48,552 nucleotides of DNA, from the NCBI GenBank assembly GCA_012840125.1, contig DULZ01000024.1, positions 1 to 48,552 of the forward strand, read 5' to 3'. Each line of letters starts with the position of its first letter. Position 1 is the stretch's first letter. The notes under the pieces were generated by a model that was given only the letters and a program-made list of their open reading frames with translations, was not told the origin of the DNA and ran no database searches. Source of the DNA: Clostridia bacterium. GTDB lineage: Bacteria > Bacillota > DULZ01. This document shows, in pieces, positions 5,720 through 14,461 of this stretch. The translations under genes were made by a program, and so were the position numbers.

Positions 5720-8377
5720 GTGAACGGTAAGAAAAAGAGGTTCTTGGTAGTTGACGGCAGCAGCTTGGCTCACCGGGCTTTTTATGCCTTGCCGCTGCTG
5801 TCGAACCGGCAGGGCGTATTTACCAATGCGGTGTACGGGTTTGTGACAATGCTTGGCAAGATCCTGGCGGAAGAACAGGTAGATTACATAGCCGTGGCTT
5901 TTGATAAAGGCCGGGACACTTTCCGGACGGAGCGTTATGCGGGGTATAAGGGACACCGGAAAGCCACACCGCCGGAACTGGTGCCCCAGTTTAATTTAAT
6001 TGAAGAACTATTGAAGGCACTCCGCATCGCCAGTTTTGCCTTGGACCGTTATGAAGCCGATGATTTGATCGGGACGATGGCCAAAAAGGCTGAAGCACAG
6101 GGGATGGAAGTATTGATCTTAACGGGGGACAGGGATGCGCTGCAATTGGTGTCCCCGTCGATTACAGTCATGCTGACGCGTAAAGGCATCAGCCAGTTAG
6201 AGTATTACGATCCGGCCAAAATCACGGAGAAATACGGCATCCAACCTATCCAGTTGATCGATGTGAAGGGACTGATGGGAGATGCTTCGGACAATATTCC
6301 CGGTGTGCCGGGTGTGGGAGAAAAAACAGCTCTCAAGCTGATACAGCAGTATGGGAGTGTAGAAAACGTCTTGGCGAATTTGGACAGCATTTCCGGGGCT
6401 AAATTGAAGGAAAGCCTGACTCAATATGCAGAACAGGCTTTGCTCAGCAAGGAGTTGGCGACCATAGATTGCCTGGCGCCACTGGAATTTTGTTTAGATG
6501 ACTGCCTTTATCAAAGTCCTGATTATGCCCAGCTTTTGCAGTACTACAAGGACCTGGAGTTTAACAGCTTGATCCCGGCGGTACTGGACAAAATGGGGGA
6601 CTCGGCGGACCGGGTGGCGGTAAAGCAGGACCAGCCCACCGTTTTAACGAGCTGGTCCGAGTATGCTGCCCGCTGGCAGGAAGCCATGACCCACCGGCTG
6701 GTGGCTGTGGAGCTGGAGCTGGACGGCGCTTCCGCCCTCAGGGCTGGTCTGAAAGGCATCGGTTTTGCCACAGAGGACGGTGCATTCGGTTATGAAGTGG
6801 AGCCCGGTCAAGAGCAGCGCGTTCTCGACCTGGTGCGGGAGACAGCTGGCAGCTCTGCACCGGCATTCATCTTGCACGATGCCAAAAAGGCGATGTTGAT
6901 ACTGGGTTTGCCCGGCCTGGGCCGGTTCAACCTGTATGGGGATACCATGGTGGCTGCCTATCTCCTAAACCCCAACAGCGGTCAGAAAGGCTTACCTGAG
7001 ATTGTCCTGGAACACCTGAACCTGCCCCTGGTGCAGGAAAGCAGTACCGGGTTATCCTTAGGGAAAAGGGCGCTGATGGTGTATCGCTTGCATGAGGTGT
7101 TGCGCCGGAAGCTGGCGGACACCGGGATGCTGGAGCTTTATACCCAAGTTGAGCTGCCGCTGGTGGCGGTGCTGGCGTCCATGGAAGCCCGCGGGGTGAA
7201 GCTGGATTTGCCCCAACTGGACAGCATGGGGCGGGAACTGGAAGAGAGCATCAATGAAATTACCCGGGAAATCTACGAGCTGGCCGGGGAGGAGTTCAAT
7301 ATCAACTCCCCGAAACAATTAGGCCGTATTCTCTTTGAAAAACTGGGTTTGCCGCCGGTGAAAAAGACTAAGACCGGGTATTCCACCGATGCGGAGGTGC
7401 TGGAGGAATTGGCGCCGCGGCATCCCATTGTGGCCGGCATCTTGCAGTACCGCCAACTGGTAAAACTGCACGGAACCTACGTGGAGGGGTTGAAAGCCCT
7501 AGCGGATCCGGCTACCGGTAAAGTGCACACGACTTTCAATCAAACGGTGACGGCTACCGGCAGGTTGAGCAGCCAGGAGCCGAACCTGCAAAACATTCCC
7601 ATCCGGCTGGAGCAAGGTCGCTTGATCCGGAAAGCCTTCATCCCGTCCCAGGCAGACTGGCTCTTGCTGGCAGCAGATTATTCTCAAATCGAGCTCAGGG
7701 TACTGGCCCACATCTCCGGTGATGCCAACCTGATTGATGCCTTCCGAAAGAAACAAGATATTCACGCTCGCACGGCCAGTGAGGTCTTCGGGGTGCCTCT
7801 GGACCGGGTTACGCCGGAAATGAGACGGCAGGCCAAAGCGGTTAATTTCGGCATCGTCTACGGCATCAGCGATTACGGCTTAAGCAGGGACCTGGGCATC
7901 AGCCGGAAAGATGCCGCCAGGTATATTGATTTGTATTTTGCCAGGTACCCGGGGGTGAAAAGATACATTGACCAAATCATTTTGGATGCCAGGGAAAAAG
8001 GATACGTTACAACTCTGTTAAATCGCCGCCGTTATTTACCGGATCTCTTCAGCTCTAACCGCAATATCCGTGCCTTCGGGGAGCGGACGGCCATGAATAC
8101 CCCGATCCAGGGAACGGCGGCGGATATTATCAAACTGGCCATGATTAAAATTGAAGAAGTATTCCGGGAACGGGGCCTGGCTGCGGCCATGATTCTCCAA
8201 GTCCATGACGAATTAATTTTTGAAGTGCCCAAAGACGAGTTGGAAGAAGTGGAACGTTTAGTGAGGAATATCATGGAAAACGTGGTGTCCTTGCAGGTTC
8301 CCCTAGAGGTGGATGTGAAGGCCGGACCTAATTGGTATGATATGGTGACCATAGAAAGGAAGGACGACCATGCCTGA
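5720..8377 (+). CDS. polA: DNA polymerase I
   Basis: Repair and Okazaki-fragment polymerase of 885 residues, full length. The 5'-3' exonuclease domain (about 1-290) shows FLVVDGSSLAHRAFYALP, FDKGRDTFR, LTGDRDALQLV and GDASDNIPGVPGVGEKTA. The middle domain (about 310-480) has lost the proofreading Asp-x-Glu: the usual FDTET-like motif reads VAVELELDG, so 3'-5' exonuclease activity is probably absent, as in several Bacillus-type enzymes. The polymerase domain keeps motif A (LLAADYSQIELR), motif B (RRQAKAVNFGIVYG) and motif C (QVHDELIFE). The start is GTG 5720, because the ATG two bases earlier is followed at once by a stop. It overlaps mutM by 8 bp, giving a repair operon. Confidence 0.98.
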   Translation: MNGKKKRFLVVDGSSLAHRAFYALPLLSNRQGVFTNAVYGFVTMLGKILAEEQVDYIAVAFDKGRDTFRTERYAGYKGHRKATPPELVPQFNLIEELLKALRIASFALDRYEADDLIGTMAKKAEAQGMEVLILTGDRDALQLVSPSITVMLTRKGISQLEYYDPAKITEKYGIQPIQLIDVKGLMGDASDNIPGVPGVGEKTALKLIQQYGSVENVLANLDSISGAKLKESLTQYAEQALLSKELATIDCLAPLEFCLDDCLYQSPDYAQLLQYYKDLEFNSLIPAVLDKMGDSADRVAVKQDQPTVLTSWSEYAARWQEAMTHRLVAVELELDGASALRAGLKGIGFATEDGAFGYEVEPGQEQRVLDLVRETAGSSAPAFILHDAKKAMLILGLPGLGRFNLYGDTMVAAYLLNPNSGQKGLPEIVLEHLNLPLVQESSTGLSLGKRALMVYRLHEVLRRKLADTGMLELYTQVELPLVAVLASMEARGVKLDLPQLDSMGRELEESINEITREIYELAGEEFNINSPKQLGRILFEKLGLPPVKKTKTGYSTDAEVLEELAPRHPIVAGILQYRQLVKLHGTYVEGLKALADPATGKVHTTFNQTVTATGRLSSQEPNLQNIPIRLEQGRLIRKAFIPSQADWLLLAADYSQIELRVLAHISGDANLIDAFRKKQDIHARTASEVFGVPLDRVTPEMRRQAKAVNFGIVYGISDYGLSRDLGISRKDAARYIDLYFARYPGVKRYIDQIILDAREKGYVTTLLNRRRYLPDLFSSNRNIRAFGERTAMNTPIQGTAADIIKLAMIKIEEVFRERGLAAAMILQVHDELIFEVPKDELEEVERLVRNIMENVVSLQVPLEVDVKAGPNWYDMVTIERKDDHA

Positions 8378-9209
8378 GCTGCCGGAAGTAGAAACAGTGA
8401 AACGCACCCTGGCTGACCAGTTGACGGGTGAAAAGATTACGAAGGTGTCCATTCATTACCCGGGCAATATCAGACAACCGGAGCCGGAGGTTTTTAAACA
8501 GACCTTAATAGGTAAAGAGTTTCTGGCCATTGACCGGCGCGGCAAGTTTCTCCTCCTTACTTTGTCGGAAGGATATGTTCTTGTCGTGCACTTGCGCATG
8601 ACGGGCCAGCTGGTTTTGGCTCACGCCATGGACGGCTTGGCTAAGCACACCCATCTCGTCTTTTCCTTGTCCGGGGAAAGGGAACTTCGCTATGCGGACC
8701 AGCGGAAGTTCGGCACCATTGATCTGGTGTCTCAAACCGAGATGAACAAGTTAAAAGGATTAAGTGAACTGGGCATGGAGCCCTTATCCCCCGATTTTAC
8801 CGCCGAGCGGTTGGCGGCTGTGCTGCAAAATAAAAAGCGTCCCATTAAAAACCTTTTATTGGACCAAACCATAGTGGCAGGTATCGGCAATATTTACGCT
8901 GATGAGATCTTGTTCGAGGCTGGGATTCACCCGGAAAAGCCGGCCGGTGAGCTGTCACCAGAGGAGATATCCGCCTTGTGGGAAGCTGTGCCCAAAATGC
9001 TGAACCTGGGAATCCAGCACAGGGGCACATCAATTCGCAACTACGTGGATGGGGCGGGGCAGCAAGGAGGTTTTCAAAACCTGCTGAGGGTCTACGGCCG
9101 CCAGGGGAAACCGTGCCGCCGGTGTGGTGCAACCATCCGGAGAACAAAAGTATCCGGCAGGGGTACCTATTTCTGCCCCGGCTGCCAGGGACATGTGGAG
9201 CATAGATAA
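8370..9209 (+). CDS. mutM: Formamidopyrimidine-DNA glycosylase
   Basis: Removes 8-oxoguanine and formamidopyrimidines from DNA and nicks the abasic site. The 279-residue product begins MPELPEVE, with the catalytic N-terminal Pro and Glu directly after the initiator Met. It has the helix-two-turn-helix segment QTIVAGIGNIYADEIL and ends with a four-cysteine zinc finger (PCRRCG and YFCPGCQ). The start codon overlaps polA, so translation is coupled and the two repair enzymes are made together; coaE follows at once. This polA-mutM-coaE order is common in Firmicutes. Confidence 0.98.
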   Translation: MPELPEVETVKRTLADQLTGEKITKVSIHYPGNIRQPEPEVFKQTLIGKEFLAIDRRGKFLLLTLSEGYVLVVHLRMTGQLVLAHAMDGLAKHTHLVFSLSGERELRYADQRKFGTIDLVSQTEMNKLKGLSELGMEPLSPDFTAERLAAVLQNKKRPIKNLLLDQTIVAGIGNIYADEILFEAGIHPEKPAGELSPEEISALWEAVPKMLNLGIQHRGTSIRNYVDGAGQQGGFQNLLRVYGRQGKPCRRCGATIRRTKVSGRGTYFCPGCQGHVEHR

Positions 9210-9222
9210 TGGGGTGTCGCCT

Positions 9223-9831
9223 TTGTATATCATCGGTCTCACCGGAGGCATCGGCAGCGGCAAGAGCACGGTCGGATCCATGCTGGCGCAGCTGGGGGCC
9301 GTGGTCATTGATACCGACCGGGTAGCGCGGGAAGTGGTGGCTCCGGGAAGCACAACCTTACAAGAGATTGTGAGATATTTTGGGCATGATGTCTTGCAGG
9401 CTGACGGGAGCCTGGACCGGAAGAAGCTCGGTTCCCTCGTTTTCGCCGATGAAACTAAACGAAAAATACTTAACAAAATTACCCATCCAGCAATCAAAAA
9501 CGCCGTCCGGGAGAAGCTGGGGCAGATAGAACAGCGGGATCCCGGGGCCGTGGTAGTTATTGAAGCCCCGCTGTTGATTGAAGCAGGCATGACGGAAATG
9601 GTTGATGAAGTTTGGCTCGTTACGGTGGCACCGGAGATCCAGGTGAAACGAGTGATGGAAAGGGACGGGCTGAGTTATGAAGCCGCCATGCAGCGGATCG
9701 GGAGCCAATTGCCATCCTCGGAACAAATGGCTTACAGTGATGTGGTGATTTCCACGGGGCAAAGCCTGGAACAAGTGCGCCGGGAAATCAAAAGACAATG
9801 GAGACGACTAAAAAGTGCCGCAAGAAGATAG
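9223..9831 (+). CDS. coaE: Dephospho-CoA kinase
   Basis: Last step of coenzyme A synthesis: ATP phosphorylates the 3'-hydroxyl of dephospho-CoA. The protein opens with the P-loop IGLTGGIGSGKST, then shows DTDRVAREVV and the IEAPLLIEAG motif typical of CoaE. About 202 residues fits the family. The start is uncertain: TTG 9223 follows GGGGTG at 6 nt and gives the expected short N-terminus, while GTG 9214 or ATG 9193 (overlapping mutM by 17 bp) are alternatives with poorer ribosome sites. It is cotranscribed with polA and mutM. Confidence 0.95.
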   Translation: MYIIGLTGGIGSGKSTVGSMLAQLGAVVIDTDRVAREVVAPGSTTLQEIVRYFGHDVLQADGSLDRKKLGSLVFADETKRKILNKITHPAIKNAVREKLGQIEQRDPGAVVVIEAPLLIEAGMTEMVDEVWLVTVAPEIQVKRVMERDGLSYEAAMQRIGSQLPSSEQMAYSDVVISTGQSLEQVRREIKRQWRRLKSAARR

Positions 9832-9873
9832 AATCTAGAAGAATGCAGATTTCAGATCGGCTGGAGGGAAAAG

Positions 9874-10494
9874 GTGGCTAGGCTGCGCGTACTGTTCAAA
9901 ACAGGGATGATATTCTTTCTGCTGTCCGCCTTGGCAGCGGCAGTATTATTTGTACCATGGTTTTGGCGGTTGTTGTACCCGCTGCCTTACCGGGATACTG
10001 TTTTTGCTCAGGCGGAGGCAGTTAACATCGATCCTTACCTGGCCATGGCCGTGATCAGGGTGGAAAGCAAGTTTCGCCCCCAAGCTCAATCGGTCCGGGG
10101 GGCCAGGGGATTGATGCAATTGATGCCGGACACTGCCCGGTGGGTGGCCCAGCAAATAGGTGAGGAATATCATCCGGATCTGCTCTTTGATGTGGAGTAT
10201 AATACAAAAATAGGATGCTGGTACCTGGCCAAATTGCTGGAGGATTTCGGAGGGAGTTTGCCCCTGGCCCTGGCGGCCTATAACGGGGGACCCAACAATG
10301 TGAGACAATGGCTCAGTGAAGGGATCTGGAACGGGGAGGCGGAGAACCTGCACCAGATTCCTTTTCCCGAGACCAGGGACTTTGTGGAAAAAGTCATGGA
10401 AGGGTACGAATCTTACCGGCGTATTTACGGCTGGTATGCAAAATTATCGACAAAAGGAGGTTTTTGGGGAATAATACCGAATAAGTGTTTTTGA
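9874..10494 (+). CDS. Membrane-anchored lytic transglycosylase (SLT domain)
   Basis: Cleaves the glycan strands of peptidoglycan to 1,6-anhydro products. It has an N-terminal membrane helix (about residues 9-30) followed by a soluble-lytic-transglycosylase domain. That domain carries the catalytic Glu in IRVESKF and the motifs ARGLMQLMP and ALAAYNGGP. The start is GTG 9874 after GGAGGG. At 206 residues it consists of little more than the catalytic domain, so it is probably a housekeeping cell-wall remodelling enzyme. It sits 42 bp after coaE in the same direction and is likely part of that operon. Confidence 0.92.
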   Translation: MARLRVLFKTGMIFFLLSALAAAVLFVPWFWRLLYPLPYRDTVFAQAEAVNIDPYLAMAVIRVESKFRPQAQSVRGARGLMQLMPDTARWVAQQIGEEYHPDLLFDVEYNTKIGCWYLAKLLEDFGGSLPLALAAYNGGPNNVRQWLSEGIWNGEAENLHQIPFPETRDFVEKVMEGYESYRRIYGWYAKLSTKGGFWGIIPNKCF

Positions 10495-10522
10495 CAAAGA
10501 TATGTGTTAAGAGGTGGAACTC

Positions 10523-11563
10523 TTGAACTGGAAAGAAATCACCACATTGAAACAGGTTGAAGAATTTCAGGTGCAGCCTGAACGGTTGTTTTTTTCCGCT
10601 GACCATGACGAGATCCGGAGTGGGGTCACGACTGACATCTATTTTATTAGGACTTTGGAGATACTGTCCCATTTGGGCTTATCTGATACCGAGGTGGTGG
10701 CGGAGGTCTTCGGCCGCAGGGAAGGTATTCTGGCCGGGGTGGAGGAAGTGAAAAACCTCCTCAAGGAAAAGCCGGTGCAGGTATGGTCCCTGCCGGAAGG
10801 AGCTCCTTTTAAGGCAAAAGAAGTAGTGATGAGGATTCAAGGCCCCTACAGCCAGTTTGGGGCTTTTGAAACGGTTTTGCTGGGCATGCTGGCCAGTTCT
10901 TCCGGGTGGGCCACGGCAGCCAGAGCGGCTAAAGAAGCGGCCGGTGACAAGCCCGTTATTTGCTTTGGTGCCAGGCATGTGCACCCGGCGGTGGCGCCGG
11001 TGATGGAGAGAGCGGCGCTGGTGGGTGGGTGCGACGGAGCCAGCTGTATTCTTGGTGCCAAGCTGGTCGGCCGGGAACCCCAGGGGACAGTGCCTCATGC
11101 CGTGTTCCTCATTGTCGGCGACACCGTAGAAACGGCTAAGGCTTATCATCAATGGATGCCTGCCAACGCCAAGCGGGTCATCCTGGTGGATACTTTTAAA
11201 GATGAGGCGGAAGAGGCCCTGCGGCTGGCTCATGCCTTGGGAGAAGCACTGGACGGTATTCGATTGGATACTCCCAGCGAGCGGGGCGGGGTGACCCCGG
11301 ATTTGGTACGGGAAATTCGTTTCCGTCTGGATGCCCAAGGGTTTCACCGGGTGGGCATCTTTGTCTCCGGAGGACTGTCCCCGGAGCGGATCAGTATCCT
11401 GAGTGAGGCCGGTGCATCTGCTTTTGGTGTCGGCAGCTATATTTCAGGGGCTGCTCCGATTGACATGACCATGGATTTGAAGATGGTGAACGGTCAGCCG
11501 ATTGCCAAAAGGGGACGCTTGCCCGGCTTGACCGCATCAGAACGCTTAATACGGATTCTTTAA
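10523..11563 (+). CDS. Nicotinate phosphoribosyltransferase family protein (short type)
   Basis: Predicted to make nicotinate mononucleotide from nicotinate and PRPP in NAD salvage. The 346-residue protein has the fold-type signature of the nicotinate/quinolinate phosphoribosyltransferase group: FFSADHDEIRSGVTTDIYF at the start, GARHVHPAV in the middle, and phosphate-binding SGGLSPERI and AFGVGSYISG near the end. It matches the compact archaeal-like version rather than the roughly 480-residue bacterial PncB. I chose TTG 10523, 6 nt after AGAGGTGG, over GTG 10514. It follows the transglycosylase by 28 bp and ends at a terminator, closing the operon that begins with polA. Confidence 0.88.
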   Translation: MNWKEITTLKQVEEFQVQPERLFFSADHDEIRSGVTTDIYFIRTLEILSHLGLSDTEVVAEVFGRREGILAGVEEVKNLLKEKPVQVWSLPEGAPFKAKEVVMRIQGPYSQFGAFETVLLGMLASSSGWATAARAAKEAAGDKPVICFGARHVHPAVAPVMERAALVGGCDGASCILGAKLVGREPQGTVPHAVFLIVGDTVETAKAYHQWMPANAKRVILVDTFKDEAEEALRLAHALGEALDGIRLDTPSERGGVTPDLVREIRFRLDAQGFHRVGIFVSGGLSPERISILSEAGASAFGVGSYISGAAPIDMTMDLKMVNGQPIAKRGRLPGLTASERLIRIL

Positions 11564-11565
11564 AT

Positions 11566-11586
11566 GGCCGGTTTTCCGGTCTTTTT
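11566..11586 (+). terminator. Intrinsic terminator
   Basis: GGCCGG (11566-11571), loop TTTT, CCGGTC (11576-11581), then five T. It closes the polA-to-nicotinate phosphoribosyltransferase run. Confidence 0.8.
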
Positions 11587-11626
11587 CATTGACCAAAGAA
11601 ATCTGGCGGAAAGGAAATGTTAACCG

Positions 11627-13243
11627 GTGAGTGCGCGCGGGAGAATGAAAATGTTGCTGCTGGTACTCTCGGTCTTACTTGTTGTCACTACCGGCTGCCG
11701 GCAGGAAAGATTTGAGCCCCATGCCAATAAGAGAATAAATACGGTGAATCCGGCAGCCCTCCGAGTAGGACTGGTGCATCAGATCGAGAGCTTGGATCCG
11801 GTAAAAATCAAGCACTTTGGTGAGATGCAGGTAGCTCGCGCTATCTATGAAACCTTGTTTGCTTTGGAACCTGACACCGGTAGGCTAGTCCCTTTACTGG
11901 CGGAGCAGTGGGAGGTGAGTCCTGAAGGGCACTCCTATCTCATCCGCTTGCGTCAAGGCATCAAATTCCACAGCGGCCGGGAATTAACCGCCGAGGACGT
12001 GAAGTTTTCCTGGCAAAGAGTGCTGGCCCTAGGAGAGCCGGTGGATTTAGCCAACGCTTTTCTTTCCGTGGCCGGGGCCATTGAATTCGCTTCGGGCCGG
12101 GCTTTGCATGTGACGGGGCTGGAAGTAACGGATCCTTACACCTTGAGAATTAACTTGACCAAACCGGACAACCGTTTCTTGCAAGTACTGGCCCACCCGG
12201 GGGCGGCGGTGGTGGATATGAAAGTGGTGGAACTGGTGGGTGAGTATTACGGCGAGCCCGGCGACTACCAGTCGCCGGTGGTAGCCCTGGCGGGGACCGG
12301 CCCTTTTGCCCTGGTGGAATGGATTGGAGGGGTGCAGGTGACCCTGCAGGCTTTTGACCAGTATCACGGGGAGGCCCCCCAATCCAAGCGACTGGAGTTT
12401 ATCCAGTATCCGGACTTAGAAATGCTGAGCGCGGATTTTGAAGCGGAATACTTGGATTTGGCCTTGCTGCCTAACGATCTCTACCGGAAGTATTTCGCGT
12501 CGCCTGCACAAACCGTGGTCTTGCCGGGTTCGGACCTGTACTATCTCGGTTTTAATACCGGTCGTGAGCCTTTTAGCAGGTTGGCATTGCGGGAAGCCAT
12601 CAGCCGCTGCCTGGACCGGCACGTACTGGCCCAAATATTTCAGGGAGAACCCCTGTCCGGCCTACTGCCCCGCTCCCTGATGGAGGGCCGGCCGTCCAGA
12701 ACCGGTTACAGCTATCAACCCGGTGCCGGGGCAGTGGTTTTGCCTGGTGACGAACCGGTACCAGGTCTAACTTTAACGCACCGGGAAGGAGAGCCATGGG
12801 CTTCCATCGCCGCGGAAGTGAAAACACAGCTGGAACGATGCGGCTTCACCGTCCACTTGCAGGGCCTGCCTGCAGCTGAGTTTCAAAGGGCGGTACGCAG
12901 CGGGGAAGCCGGCTTTTACCTGGATTACTGGCAGAGCTCAACCCCCTGGGCCGAGTTCTTTCTTGCATCTCATTTTGCTTCCCCTGGCCTTGCCAATTGG
13001 GGGGGCTACACGAATCCCGTGGTAGACGACCGGTTCTTCTTCATTGATACGCAGGCTGACGATGATAGTGAACGGCTGGAGAGCTTGCTGGAAATTGAGC
13101 AGTTAGTTCAGGAGGATTATGCCATCTTGTCCCTGGGGAGCAGCAAGACATTTGTCGCCTTCCAGGAAGATGTGCAAGACGTTGTTGTCCTGCCGCCGGG
13201 CTTGGTCATGTGGGAAAAGTGCTCCCGGTTACCAGTCCGTTGA
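11627..13243 (+). CDS. ABC transporter substrate-binding lipoprotein, family 5 (oligopeptide/dipeptide type)
   Basis: Extracellular solute-binding lipoprotein of 538 residues. The signal peptide ends in the lipobox VTTGC, so Cys at about residue 24 would carry the lipid anchor. Family-5 features include ALRVGLVHQIESLDPVK, AIYETLFAL, LAEQWEVSPEG and IKFHSGRELTAEDVKFSWQR. No permease or ATPase genes are next to it, so it is an orphan binding protein that must use a transporter encoded elsewhere or act as a sensor. The start is GTG 11627, with AAAGGAAATG upstream; ATG 11645 is possible but has a poor ribosome site. The ligand cannot be told. Confidence 0.92.
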   Translation: MSARGRMKMLLLVLSVLLVVTTGCRQERFEPHANKRINTVNPAALRVGLVHQIESLDPVKIKHFGEMQVARAIYETLFALEPDTGRLVPLLAEQWEVSPEGHSYLIRLRQGIKFHSGRELTAEDVKFSWQRVLALGEPVDLANAFLSVAGAIEFASGRALHVTGLEVTDPYTLRINLTKPDNRFLQVLAHPGAAVVDMKVVELVGEYYGEPGDYQSPVVALAGTGPFALVEWIGGVQVTLQAFDQYHGEAPQSKRLEFIQYPDLEMLSADFEAEYLDLALLPNDLYRKYFASPAQTVVLPGSDLYYLGFNTGREPFSRLALREAISRCLDRHVLAQIFQGEPLSGLLPRSLMEGRPSRTGYSYQPGAGAVVLPGDEPVPGLTLTHREGEPWASIAAEVKTQLERCGFTVHLQGLPAAEFQRAVRSGEAGFYLDYWQSSTPWAEFFLASHFASPGLANWGGYTNPVVDDRFFFIDTQADDDSERLESLLEIEQLVQEDYAILSLGSSKTFVAFQEDVQDVVVLPPGLVMWEKCSRLPVR

Positions 13244-13329
13244 CAAAATGTGGCGAGAATGACTAGGGGTGGTATAAGGAGGCCGCCGGAGCCGGATACT
13301 AGGGAATAAAAAGCTAAAAGGTGAGCATG

Positions 13330-14169
13330 ATGTTTGACCTCCGTTACCACATTGCCTCACTGACGGCTGTGTTCCTGGCTCTGGGGTTGGGGATCCTGGT
13401 AGGGATTACGGTGGTTGATGATGAAGCCCTGGTCAATGAGCAGAAATACTTAATTGACCGCCTGGAAGAAGAGTTCAGGTCGATAAGGGGGCAAAATGCC
13501 CTCCTGCGCCAGGAAATAGCCAGGCAGCAGCAGGATAAGGCTGTGCTGGAGCAGTTCGCGCAAACCGCATTGCCGTATGTTATTAAAGACCGTTTAAAGG
13601 GTAAGAGAATAGCCATCGTGCAGACCACCGGTACCCCTTTACCGGATGGGCTGGCCGCCAATTTGGAGCTGGCCGGCGCCGAAATAGTATCTTTAATCGA
13701 TTTGAATACTATCTTTAGACAGGACGACCGGCCCCTTAAAGCAATACCGGAAGGTGAAAAAGACGAGGCACCCATGGCTATCGCAGGGCCCGTGCCGGAA
13801 ATGGTGGAAATGGTGTGGACCTGGCTGTCTTTGCCGGGGGAAGCAGCCCCTGAAGCAGGCAGCATTCCATTAGACGCAGTGATTGTCCTGGGGGGTACCG
13901 CTACCAGGGAAGATATGCTTTGCGAAGAGCTGGACTTGCCGCTGATCTCCTTGTTGCGGGAAAAAGGAATCATCGTAGCCGGTGTGGAGGTCTCGGGCAT
14001 GCCCTATTCCTACCTGCCCCATTACCGGAAGTGGGCGGACATTACGGTGGAAAGAGTGGATACGGTTTATGGACAGGTGGCTTTGATCTGGGCTTTGATG
14101 GGGTTTCCGGGCTATTACGGCACCAGTGGGGAGGCCTGGGGTTTACTGCCGCCTGTGGACGACGCTTAA
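13330..14169 (+). CDS. MctB/SteB-like (DUF3186) membrane-anchored coiled-coil protein
   Basis: Resembles the family annotated as copper transporter MctB, also called SteB next to SteA in other bacteria. The 279-residue protein starts MFDLRYHIASLTAVFLALGLGILVG, an N-terminal membrane helix typical of the family. A coiled coil follows (about residues 35-80), then an alpha/beta domain with KGKRIAIVQTTG and VIVLGGTA. Topology suggests one membrane anchor with the rest outside. A direct role in copper export is doubtful for a Firmicute; a cell-division or cell-wall role is equally likely. I chose ATG 13330, 6 nt after AGGTGA, over GTG 13321. It ends at a bidirectional terminator. Confidence 0.8.
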   Translation: MFDLRYHIASLTAVFLALGLGILVGITVVDDEALVNEQKYLIDRLEEEFRSIRGQNALLRQEIARQQQDKAVLEQFAQTALPYVIKDRLKGKRIAIVQTTGTPLPDGLAANLELAGAEIVSLIDLNTIFRQDDRPLKAIPEGEKDEAPMAIAGPVPEMVEMVWTWLSLPGEAAPEAGSIPLDAVIVLGGTATREDMLCEELDLPLISLLREKGIIVAGVEVSGMPYSYLPHYRKWADITVERVDTVYGQVALIWALMGFPGYYGTSGEAWGLLPPVDDA

Positions 14170-14182
14170 GACCCGGGAGCAG

Positions 14183-14213
14183 CAAAAAAGCGTGGTCCAT
14201 TACCACGCTTTCC
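14183..14213. terminator. Bidirectional terminator between MctB-like gene and tRNA-Leu(GAG)
   Basis: Hairpin AAGCGTGG and CCACGCTT (about 14188-14210), loop TCCATTA. It has T-rich tails on both strands: TTTCCTTT on the plus strand, and six T on the minus strand (aaaaaa at 14184-14189). It can serve the convergent gene and tRNA. Confidence 0.85.
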
Positions 14214-14222
14214 TTTACAGAC

Positions 14223-14307
14223 TGGTGTCGGAGGAGGGACTTGAACCCTCACGGTATGCACCATACGCCCCTCAAACGTACGCGTCTGCCGGTTCCGCCA
14301 CTCCGAC
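14223..14307 (-). tRNA. tRNA-Leu(GAG)
   Basis: Minus-strand class II tRNA. Acceptor GTCGGAG (from 14307 down) pairs with CTCCGAC (to 14227), with discriminator A and encoded CCA (14225-14223). The anticodon stem TACGT/GCGTA encloses loop TTGAGGG, giving anticodon GAG for CUC and CUU codons. A long variable arm is present. It is monocistronic and convergent with the upstream protein gene. Confidence 0.95.
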
Positions 14308-14461
14308 ATGTGTTATAATATTATGTGGTTGTTCACTACGTATGATACTATAGCACAAGTGAAGGTGCTTCGTCAAGTCTGGCCGGAAGCAAACCCGGTG
14401 CTTTTTGGCCGTGATTTTTTTATGCTGTGCCGGTCCATAACCGGTAAAGAGGTGTTGGTGA

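Noticed and set aside
10679-11347. 222-codon minus-strand ORF
   Set aside because: It is antisense to the well-conserved nicotinate phosphoribosyltransferase gene; codon structure belongs to the plus strand.
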